Assembly (NCBI GenBank): GCA_902984215.1
Contig: CADWAF010000941.1
Coordinates: forward strand, 1-20,641
Reading direction: 5' to 3'
Source: Willaertia magna
Taxonomy: Eukaryota > Heterolobosea > Eutetramitea > Acrasida > Naegleriidae
DNA length: 20,641 bases
Under the pieces are notes generated by a model that had not been told where the DNA came from, made no database searches, and was given only the letters and a program-made list of their open reading frames with translations. Made by a program: the position numbers and the translations under genes. The stretch's first letter is position 1. Each line of letters begins with the position of its first letter. Shown here in pieces: positions 13,392-20,641 of the stretch.

Positions 13392-16300
13392 ATGGCCGCA
13401 AAATCAAAAAAGAGAACAAAGATTTTAGAAGAAATTTTATCAACTGAACAAGAATATGTAGATAATTTAGAAACTCTTTATCAAGTTTATGAAAAACCTT
13501 TACTTGAAAAGGGAGAATCATTAGGATTTGAAAAATCAAGTCATGTTAAAATATTTAATGATTTAGGACCAATCCGTAAGTTTTTCTATCCATTACATTA
13601 TTCTAATTATTAATCATATCATTATTCTTTTATGTCAATTATTATTATTATCCACCACACAATCCTTCCAAATCATAATTACCCAATCAACGATCATTGA
13701 TTCAAATTTACCTCTATTTCAAATTTACAAATTATCGCTTCCCGCCTGCTGAATAATTTTCCCTCCAAAAAAAAAAATACTGACTACAACCTGACAACAA
13801 TATGTTTGGTTTTTTCAATAACATTATTTTAATTAAAACATACAGGTCATACCAACACTTTCTTACTTGCCGAGTTAAAAAAACATGTGGCTGAAGAAAA
13901 GGAATTTAGTAAAAAACCCGAAAAAACAATCGGTGAAATATTTGTTAATTGCGCTCCTTTTTTAAAATGGTAAGTTATTGTTTGGTTATTTAAATATTAA
14001 TTATTTTATAAAGTTATACTACCTATTGTAATCAATTTAACAATAATTGTACCATTTTACGTACTATTAGAAAAGAACATCCTGAATTGGAAAAGTTTTT
14101 ATTAGCTCAACAAAAATCAGGTCTTCATAACGTTAATGGTAGACCTATAAATAGTTTTTTAATTTTACCTGTTCAAAGAATACGTAAGTTTTTAATTTTT
14201 TTTTATAATAATATAAAAATTATTATAAAATATATAGCAAGATATAGATTATTATTAAATGAATTATTAGAGAAAACACCAAAATTACACAGAGATTATG
14301 AAGGTTTACAAAAAGCTTTACAAACAATTGCATCTATTGCAGATTTTGTAAATGAAAAAATTAGAGATTTTGAAAGTGATGAAAAATTAGTTCAATTAAT
14401 GACTTTATTTGAAGAAGATATGAAGAAAGAAGATTTACAAAAATTACAAAAAATTTCAACATTATCTAAAAATGATGTTTCTATTCAACAAAATATACAA
14501 AAATTACAAAATAATTTACAATCGATACAACATAGTGATTTTATTACATTAAATAATAATAATACAGAATATAAACATACAAGAAAATTTCAAATTGAAT
14601 TTAAAAATAATTTTAAATTCTTTTCTTATGTTAAACATTTAGAATTATTAAAAGGAAAAGTTAATTTCTATTTATTTAATGATTTAATTTTAATAACAAA
14701 ACTTGAAGATCAACAAGTTTTAAAAGAAAATAAAGATAACCCAAAAGAAAAGGAATACGAAACTATCTCTGTTGAAAAGTATGTTGCTAGAATACATTTA
14801 GATGAAAAACCATATGTTTGGATAAGAGATATCGTTGATAAATATATCCCTGAAATTTCTTTAGGCTTGGGTACTTTAAATGGTGGTGCAGCAAGTACTT
14901 CTTTTAATCATTCATCTATCATTACTAATACAAGTAATGTAGGGAATAATAGTGGTTTATTAGGTGGTGGAGGTGTTCATGGTTTAATTTCACATGTTGG
15001 TAATAGAGTAAATGATATCTCTCCTACTACATCTCCTAATACTAATAATTTTACTAGATTATCAGTACCAGTTAGTCCAAATAATGATAAACGTTTAAGT
15101 ACTGATAGTAATGTATCTTCAGCTTCTTCATCCGCTACTTCCGATATTGAAATTGTTCCATTAAATAATGCATTTCAAATTATTACTGAAGATGATGTTT
15201 ATGTATTTGAATTTAATGATTTTGAAACGAAAGTTAAAGTATTAACACTTTTAGTTGATAACATTCATGAATTTGCGAAGAATGCTTTACCTTTGGAATA
15301 TGCACAAATTCATACAAATGCTTTAATTCCTTATCCTTTTTATTCTAATGAAATGTATTTAATAAGATTAGCTAAAGAAGAAGAAAAGAAGAAGAGAAAA
15401 TCAGTATCCCCAAATGCTAACAATAAGAAGAATAAAGAAAAGGATAATAAAGAAAGTACTTCATCATCATTAGATTATAAAAAAGAAAAGAAGGGATTAT
15501 TTAAATTCTTTAAAAGTAAAAAACATTTGAAAGGAGGAGATAATGAAGAAAATGAAGATATTCATCATATGGATTATAATGGTGTAGATTTATCACAATT
15601 TGAAATTACACCTAATCAATTACCTGCATTAAAAGATAATCAAATGGATGATTTAAAAGATCTAATGAATAAATTAGAATATTATAAAAATTTAGATTTA
15701 GATGAAGGTAAAATTACAATTGCACAAGCAATAAATACTTATAGACCACATAAATTCTTTGGAGGAATAGATGAAAGACTAGTATTTTTAGATTCTTTTC
15801 AAAGAATTTCATTTCATAGAGGTGATATATTTATAATTTATGAAAACTTTACAAAAGATTATGTAATTGCTAAAAAAGTTGGTTTAAATTCTGATCCAGA
15901 TAGAAAACAACAAATTTTAGAATCTTACATTCCAAAAGATTTTGAAACATTAAATTTAATTATGAAAAATCAAAGATCAAGAGAAGGATTAAATCAAAGT
16001 GATCCACCATTAGTTAAACAATTAAGAAGAACAAAATATCATTTCATTCAAATTAGAGATTTAATGAATGAATTATTAGAATTTTATTCAAGTGGTGGTT
16101 CAAATAATAATAATAAGTCAAATAATGTTAGAAATAGTACAGCCATGATTATTGGTAGTTCAAGAGGTGATGATTTATTACAAAAGATGGATTTATTATC
16201 TTTATTTGAAGCAAGTGAAAATGAAAAGAAGAAAAAACGTGAAACTACTGCTAACAATAATAATGGTGGTTCAGAAAATAGTTTACAAAAGAGAAAATCA

Positions 16301-16801
16301 TTATCAGCTTTATTTGGTGATACTTCTTTAAAGTCATCATCAACACCTTCCACTCCAAATGTAGATGGCAATAATGTTTATGAAACTGAAGATGAAGAAT
16401 CTCTTTTTAGAAATTTAATTAATTTATATGAAGAATGGAATCAAGTAGGCCTTCTTCCAGTAAAATATATTGATGAATTTAAATCAAATTCAACATGTAA
16501 AAAATTAACTAGATTAATTGATTGGAGAAATGAACAAGAAGAGAAAAAGAAGAGAAATTTCGTAATTAAGAAAAAGAAAGTTGTTAATAATAATAATTCT
16601 TCTCCACAAACACCACAATCATCAACATCTACCACTTCATCATTGGGTAATAATAGCAATAATAGTAGCCAGGTAGATGACATTATTGATGATTTGGGTA
16701 TTTCTTGTAGTGTATTTTTACAAAACACTCCTAAAATGGATAGTACTTTGAAACAAAAAGAACTTGTTGATGCTTTAAAGAAGGCAAAAAAGAATAAATA
16801 A
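13392..16801 (+). CDS. Rho guanine-nucleotide exchange factor, DH-PH-SH3-like (join 13392..13575, 13846..13969, 14014..14183, 14238..16801)
   Basis: Four exons give 1013 residues. The DH domain (about 9-200) shows all three conserved regions: ILEEILSTEQEYVDNLETLY, the middle FLKCYTTYCNQFNNN...RKEHPELEKFL, and SFLILPVQRIPRYRLLLNEL...TPKLHRDY. DH domains load GTP on Rho/Rac GTPases. A PH domain follows in two pieces, FQIEFKNN...VNFYLFNDLILITKL (about 275-315) through RIHLDEKPYVWIRDI, then NAFQIITEDDVYVFEFNDFETKV (about 470-492). Between them is a ~105-residue Ser/Asn/Gly-rich insertion. Residues 672-732 (RLVFLDSF...ISFHRGDIFIIYEN...ESYIPKDF) look like an SH3-type barrel. Lys/Ser/Asn-rich linkers surround these. 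TAG lies in frame directly before the ATG; an upstream non-coding exon ending there is possible. AATAAA at 16824-16829. Likely acts at the cell cortex on actin. Confidence 0.88.
13576..13845 (+). other. RhoGEF intron 1 (270 nt, pyrimidine-rich)
   Basis: GTAAGT donor, TACAG acceptor. It is several times longer than the other introns and richer in C (for example around 13735-13765) than the coding exons. Removal joins FNDLGPIRHTNTFLLAELKK, a good DH sequence. Confidence 0.8.
13970..14013 (+). other. RhoGEF intron 2 (44 nt) with AAG acceptor
   Basis: GTAAGT donor, ATAAAG acceptor. The chosen join gives FLKCYTTYCNQF, fitting DH region 2. A TAG at 14068-14070 keeps phase but would skip 19 codons and form TGA at the junction. 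Confidence 0.75.
14184..14237 (+). other. RhoGEF intron 3 (54 nt, in frame and stop-free)
   Basis: GTAAGT donor, ATATAG acceptor. Splicing restores PVQRIPRYRLLL, the DH signature. The intron is 3 x 18 nt without an in-frame stop, so the unspliced frame stays open. Confidence 0.85.
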
Positions 16802-16982
16802 TTGTAATAATTATTATCAATACAATAAAATACATTGTAAAGTTTTAAGTCTTGATAATCCAATTTTCTTTACTTGGAAAATTACAATATTTGATAATTA
16901 ACCAAAATAACAATAAAACAAATATTATTAGTTGACCAAAATTAGTAATTAATTGTAAAACATCACATTAAAAAAAAAGAAG

Positions 16983-17255
16983 ATGAGAAACCAATTAATT
17001 AAGAACTTAATTTCTAAAAGACAATTCTCAGTTGCCCTTTTCGTTAGATCTCCTGTCCCATCAAGTGGTGGTAAAGATACTGTTAACAGTAAGGAATGGA
17101 AGGCAAATGATAGAACAGATACTGAAAATAAAGATTTTAATAAGCAAGCATCATCAAATAAGAAGGTAAATGAAAATAAACAATCATCTCCTACTCTTGA
17201 AACTAATTGGCGAGAAATGTTAAGTAAGAATATTGATAACTTGGAAGATAAGTGA
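16983..17255 (+). CDS. Small protein with probable mitochondrial presequence
   Basis: 90 residues, ATG after an A9-GAAG leader, TGA stop (most other genes here use TAA), AATAAA at 17328-17333. The N-terminus MRNQLIKNLISKRQFSVALF is rich in Arg/Lys and hydrophobics with no acids in the first 30 residues, and RQFS fits an R-2 processing site, as expected for mitochondrial import. The mature part is hydrophilic (SKEWKANDRTDTENKDF ... TNWREMLSKNIDNLEDK), with no cysteines, metal sites or membrane helix. I do not recognise the family; small mitochondrial assembly factors are a reasonable class but nothing specific supports one. Coding status is likely because of the leader, the targeting pattern and a balanced codon mix. 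Confidence 0.6.
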   Translation: MRNQLIKNLISKRQFSVALFVRSPVPSSGGKDTVNSKEWKANDRTDTENKDFNKQASSNKKVNENKQSSPTLETNWREMLSKNIDNLEDK

Positions 17256-17355
17256 ATTTCTCCTTGGAAGAAAAGTTAAAATTAAACAGCAATTATATAT
17301 TATTAACAAGTGTAAATATTCTCTTCTAATAAATAATTTATATATTTAAATAATT

Positions 17356-18597
17356 TTAAACATTATTATTTAAATTATTTCTTTTCTTTGATGATAACAT
17401 TCTAAATATTAAATCATCAATTGCCTCTTTATTTTTACAATAAACTCTAATAAAAACACCACTAAATATTAAAATTATAGCTAAAATATGATTAAAAACT
17501 AAAGGTTTAGGAAATAATAAATAACTTAATAAAATTGATAAAACTTTCCTTAAACAAGTAGTTGTTAAACAAATTAAAACACCAAATAATTTAATCATTT
17601 TATGTATAAAAAAAGCACCAATATAACAAATAAAACAATATAAAATAATTAAAATTGTAACATTTAAATTTTGATAACAAAATAAAATTGCTGGAATAAA
17701 TTGATTAAATAAAATACAAATAATTAATAAAAAAATTGATCCAATTAAATAACTATAATAAATTAATTCATTTTCTTTTCTATTCATTTCTCTTAATAAT
17801 TTTTCTTGTAAATTTGATGAAATTGAATCAAAAAATAAAGAAAAACAAATTAAAATGACACCTGTCATATTTAATTCAATTGAAACTATTTGATTGGCAT
17901 TATATAATGTATATAAACCAATTATTAAAAATATACTTGCTAAATAATCTAAAAATTTATAATAATGTTTTAACATTACAACACCAATAAACATTGTAAT
18001 TAATAATTTAGAACTTTTAAATAGAATTTTAGTTGGAAAATTTAAATAATTCATTGCTTCATTACTTAAACCCATACCTAATACCATTGTAAAGGCTAAA
18101 ATAAAATAATATTTAAAATAATTAAAATTTTTAAAATATTTAAAATATTTACTATTATTTAATTTAAATATTTTATTCTTTCCAAAAATAGCATTATCCA
18201 CACTAGGTAATAAATCTAATTTATTAAAATCAGATTCATTATTAAAATAACCACTTTCACTTTCATGTAAAATAAATTTATTTTCATTGTAATCTTTATT
18301 GTAAAGTTTAAAAATATAATTTTCAATTCCAGCACAAAAAGAACACATCAAAAATTGACATAATGTTAAAAATATTCCAAAATTAAATTTTGATATTTGA
18401 AATATATATTCTTGTATAATTCCAGCTAATAAATATCCAAATAAAACAATAAAGGCAATTATTAAAAATTTTAAAGGTCTAGATAAAAAAGTTAAATTAA
18501 ATATTAAAATTTTAAATTCTTCCTTTTCTTCTATTTGTTCAATTTGTTGTTGTTCTTTTTCAATTGTTTCTTCTTTTGATTTATTGATTCTTTCCAT
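17356..18597 (-). CDS. SLC35B-type nucleotide-sulfate/sugar transporter, likely PAPS transporter (SLC35B3-like)
   Basis: 413 residues, intronless, A9 run before ATG. About ten hydrophobic segments, with both tails polar: an acidic Glu/Gln-rich N-terminus and a Lys/Asn-rich C-terminus. Family signatures: FLTLCQFLMCSFC; the central LSNEAMNYLNFPTKILFKSS, KLLITMFIGVVMLKHYYKFLDY; then MTGVILICFSLFFDSISSNLQEKLL and YYSYLIGSIFLL; and late KMIKLFGVLICLTTTCLRKV, LSILLSYLLFPKPLVFNHI. This matches the UAA/SLC35B2-B3 group, which moves adenosine 3'-phosphate 5'-phosphosulfate from cytosol into Golgi for sulfation. Substrate is inferred from family, and a UDP-sugar transporter of the same clan is the alternative. 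A loop of about 70 polar residues after the third hydrophobic segment (IENYIFKLYNKDYN onward) is longer than usual. Shares a 179-bp divergent promoter with the deaminase gene. Confidence 0.85.
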   Translation of the reverse strand: MERINKSKEETIEKEQQQIEQIEEKEEFKILIFNLTFLSRPLKFLIIAFIVLFGYLLAGIIQEYIFQISKFNFGIFLTLCQFLMCSFCAGIENYIFKLYNKDYNENKFILHESESGYFNNESDFNKLDLLPSVDNAIFGKNKIFKLNNSKYFKYFKNFNYFKYYFILAFTMVLGMGLSNEAMNYLNFPTKILFKSSKLLITMFIGVVMLKHYYKFLDYLASIFLIIGLYTLYNANQIVSIELNMTGVILICFSLFFDSISSNLQEKLLREMNRKENELIYYSYLIGSIFLLIICILFNQFIPAILFCYQNLNVTILIILYCFICYIGAFFIHKMIKLFGVLICLTTTCLRKVLSILLSYLLFPKPLVFNHILAIILIFSGVFIRVYCKNKEAIDDLIFRMLSSKKRNNLNNNV

Positions 18598-18776
18598 TTT
18601 TTTTTGTGTGAAAAATCAATGTAGTTCACAATCTCCGATCAAATAATATTTGTGAAAAACATCTTCATGATACCAGTATCACTACTTTGTTATCCATTCA
18701 GTTGTACTTTTTGAAAAAACTACAACCTGTCAATAAGTTAACAACAATTCCGAATTGATTAAAAAAAAATTAAAAA
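18598..18776. promoter_or_regulatory. Divergent promoter between the SLC35B-like and deaminase genes
   Basis: 179 bp. A-runs flank both starts. Contains AACCTGTCAA at 18724-18733, identical to a decamer in the PRMT5/RhoGEF spacer (13220-13229). No other feature is recognised. Confidence 0.4.
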
Positions 18777-20033
18777 ATGTCTGAAATAAATAATTTATCT
18801 TCATCAATGATGATTCATTCCATTATTAAACAATTACCAAAAATTGAATTACATTCCCATTTAGGTGGTTGTATAAGAGAAGAAACAATTAAAGAATTAA
18901 TTTTTCAACCAAAATTTTCTTCACACTTTACAAATCCAAATGAAATATTAAAACAAGTTCAAGTACTTGCTGGTGATCAACGTTCTTTAAATCAATGTTT
19001 TAAATTATTTGATATTATTTCTTTTGTAACAAATGATTTACAAACTATTGAAAGAATTACTTATGAAACTTTACAAGATTATGATAAAGAAAATTGTATT
19101 TATTTAGAGTTACGTACAACTCCAAAATCTTTACAAAATATTTATTCTAAAAAAGATTATTTAAATTCAATTTTAAAAACAATAAATAAATATTTAAAAG
19201 AAAATAAAGAAAATACTAATTTTATTGATATTGGTTTAATTGTAAGTGTTAATAGAGGTTTATCAAAAGAAGAAGCAAAAGAAAATATTGAATTGGCAAA
19301 AGAATTATATCAATTGTCAAATGACAACCAATCTAAAGAAGAATTATTATTTTCTGGAATTGTTGGCATTGATTTAAGTGGTAATTGTTTTAAAAATCAT
19401 TTTAAAGATTTTATTGAATATTTTAATAATTCAAATCTTAATCAAACAATTCATTTTGCTGAAATTGAAAATGTAGATGAATGTAAATTAATGTTAGAAC
19501 ATTGTCATAAAGTTTTACCTAAAAATAAAGTTAGATTAGGTCATGCTGTTTGTTTAAATAAAGAATTAAAAGATATTTTAAAGGTTGACATTGATGATAG
19601 TGTTGTTGACAGTACTAATAAAGAAGAAGAAATAGAAAGAATTCCAGTTGAGATTTGTATTACATCAAATTTAATGTGTAAAAGTGTTGTAAATTTACAT
19701 GATCATCCTTTTGTAATGTTTTACAAATCAAACCATCCAGTTAGTTTAAATACAGATGATAGAGGTGTATTTCAAACTACATTAGAAGAAGAATATTTAA
19801 AAGCTTATCAAATTTTAGAGAAATTAATGAAAGAAAAGATGCAAGAAAATAACAATGAAGATGACAGTGGTACTTGTGAAATTTCTAAAGTACAACAAGT
19901 TGCTTTACAAGAATTAATTAAAGTGTTGGAAAGATCTTTAGATGGTATATTTGCAAATGAAAAGGTAATTGAAAAGGTAAAGAAGGAATTTAGGGAAAGA
20001 ATGTCTTGTATTATCACTGGAGGATTTGATTAA
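18777..20033 (+). CDS. Adenosine deaminase-like protein (N6-methyl-AMP deaminase type)
   Basis: 418 residues, intronless, A5 before ATG, AATAAA at 20052-20057. A TIM-barrel amidohydrolase with all zinc/catalytic positions present: HSH at H26/H28 in LPKIELHSHLGG, H226 and catalytic E229 in HFAEIEN, H256 in RLGHAV, and D327/D328 in LNTDDRGVF. YLELRTTPKS, GIVGIDLSGN and the SLNTDDRGVFQTTL ending (TDD-x-GVF rather than the TDDP of classical ADA) place it with ADAL/MAPDA enzymes, which hydrolyse N6-methyl-AMP to IMP, a cytosolic clean-up of m6A-derived nucleotides. It is longer than human ADAL (about 355) because of a polar insertion near residues 268-288 (ILKVDIDDSVVDSTNKEEE) and a loop near 345-370. 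Adenosine deaminase proper is the alternative. Confidence 0.9.
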   Translation: MSEINNLSSSMMIHSIIKQLPKIELHSHLGGCIREETIKELIFQPKFSSHFTNPNEILKQVQVLAGDQRSLNQCFKLFDIISFVTNDLQTIERITYETLQDYDKENCIYLELRTTPKSLQNIYSKKDYLNSILKTINKYLKENKENTNFIDIGLIVSVNRGLSKEEAKENIELAKELYQLSNDNQSKEELLFSGIVGIDLSGNCFKNHFKDFIEYFNNSNLNQTIHFAEIENVDECKLMLEHCHKVLPKNKVRLGHAVCLNKELKDILKVDIDDSVVDSTNKEEEIERIPVEICITSNLMCKSVVNLHDHPFVMFYKSNHPVSLNTDDRGVFQTTLEEEYLKAYQILEKLMKEKMQENNNEDDSGTCEISKVQQVALQELIKVLERSLDGIFANEKVIEKVKKEFRERMSCIITGGFD

Positions 20034-20149
20034 TTTCAATTGTCAAACAGCAATAAATTTACATTCCAATAGTAAATGACAACTCAACCTCAAACAAAAC
20101 ATAAACCAATGAAAAGGCAATAAGTGAATAAAAATGTATACAACAAATT

Positions 20150-20641
20150 TTATTTAAATAATTTACAACAATGTCCCCAATGTTCAATGATATAAATTTG
20201 ATTATTTTCTTCATTTAAAGTAATCCCAATTGGTTTATTTAAATTTTCATTGAATTCTTTTTTTAATTTAAATTCATTATCTAATAATAATAATTTATCA
20301 TTGTAATCACAAATTATATAATTATCATTGTTATCGTTAATAATTCCATATAAATTTGAATTATTAAATTTAACATTTGAAATAAAATTTCCTAATTTAT
20401 CATAAACTTGAATTTCATTGTTACTACAAGTAATTACAATTTGATTTTTATTAATTAAAATTCTTTTAGGTTCTAAATTATCATTAATTTTAAATTTTCT
20501 AATAAATTCATTATTTTCATTTAAAATTATAATTTCATTATTATTTAAATTACAAACATATAAATTATTTTCTTTATCCAATGTCATTCCATTAATATAA
20601 TTAAATGTATAATTTTGATTACTTTTAATTTCATTCATTAA
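20150..20641 (-). CDS. NHL-repeat-like beta-propeller protein, 3' part
   Basis: The frame stays open to the right edge (codon 20639-20641 is Leu), so the gene probably continues outside the window; an in-frame ATG at 20636-20638 could otherwise be the start. Visible repeats have the NHL/SMP-30 pattern of a short strand then [hydrophobic]-D/N-x-x-x-N-x-[IL]-[YV]-[VI]: INGMTLDKENNLYVCNLNNN, EIQVYDKLGNFISNV, LYGIINDNNDNYIICDYNDK and KPIGITLNEENNQIYIIEHW. These are blades of a six-blade propeller used for protein or RNA contacts. The end HWGHCCKLFK is followed by TAA, with AATAAA overlapping the stop on this strand. Whether other domains (RING, B-box) precede the propeller cannot be seen. Confidence 0.7.
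   Translation of the reverse strand, partial: LMNEIKSNQNYTFNYINGMTLDKENNLYVCNLNNNEIIILNENNEFIRKFKINDNLEPKRILINKNQIVITCSNNEIQVYDKLGNFISNVKFNNSNLYGIINDNNDNYIICDYNDKLLLLDNEFKLKKEFNENLNKPIGITLNEENNQIYIIEHWGHCCKLFK

Noticed and set aside
14087..14237. Reading the RhoGEF second half as starting at 14087 with an unbroken frame
   Set aside because: Position 14087 is TTG, not ATG, and the continuous frame includes an intron that breaks PVQRIPRYRLLL; splicing restores the DH signature.
16084..16863. Minus-strand open frames rich in Leu/Phe/Ser opposite the RhoGEF gene
   Set aside because: These are mirror frames of the Lys/Asn/Ser-rich coding strand; the plus strand has the supported gene.
1..20641. 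Bacterial or viral origin, CRISPR array, transposon or defence island
   Set aside because: Spliceosomal introns, Rab, PRMT5, RhoGEF and SLC35 genes show nuclear eukaryotic DNA; no regular repeat-spacer array, terminal repeats or transposase motifs were seen.

Overview
This window is nuclear DNA from an AT-rich unicellular eukaryote, most plausibly a free-living amoeba. The evidence is GT-AG spliceosomal introns (43 to 270 nt), a Rab GTPase with a CC prenylation tail, PRMT5, a DH-PH Rho exchange factor, a PAPS transporter-like SLC35 protein, a lone 5S rRNA gene, standard stop codons, and A-runs directly before most start codons. Unlike Dictyostelium, spacers here are often richer in G+C than the middles of genes. 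With the RCC1-like and F-box/LRR families, this makes a heterolobosean (Naegleria/Willaertia-like) as likely as an amoebozoan. The species cannot be settled from the sequence alone.

Layout. 1-350: 3' end of a Rab gene with one 43-nt intron. 351-795: spacer with a possible orphan exon. 796-1611 (-): divergent RCC1-like propeller. 1709-1826 (-): 5S rRNA with a T5 terminator. 1858-2117 (-): frameshifted ankyrin-repeat remnant. 2365-3807 (+): unrecognised leucine/asparagine-rich protein. 3939-5102 (+): RCC1-repeat protein. 5182-6753 (+): F-box / zinc-finger / two ZZ fingers / SAP protein. 6768-8495 (-) and 8700-10232 (+): head-to-head pair of LRR paralogues, only the first with an F-box. 10330-12909 (-): PRMT5, three exons. 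13392-16801 (+): DH-PH-SH3-like RhoGEF, four exons. 16983-17255 (+): small probable mitochondrial protein. 17356-18597 (-): SLC35B-type PAPS transporter. 18777-20033 (+): adenosine-deaminase-like N6-methyl-AMP deaminase. 20150-20641 (-): 3' part of an NHL-type propeller protein.

The genes do not form one pathway. Three adjacent F-box/LRR-type genes (5182-10232) make a local cluster of likely ubiquitin-ligase substrate receptors. The most unusual points are: the inverted LRR pair, with a 112-nt tract of complete identity and F-box loss in one copy; a 15-bp palindrome at the exact midpoint of their shared promoter; an F-box/ZZ/SAP domain combination; two introns whose AAG acceptors are followed by in-phase TAG decoys that would create TGA at the junction; and a GC profile in several intronless genes that is high at the ends and very low in the middle. 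I found no CRISPR array, transposon or clear defence system. Exon structures of PRMT5 and the RhoGEF were worked out by keeping frame and matching conserved family motifs.
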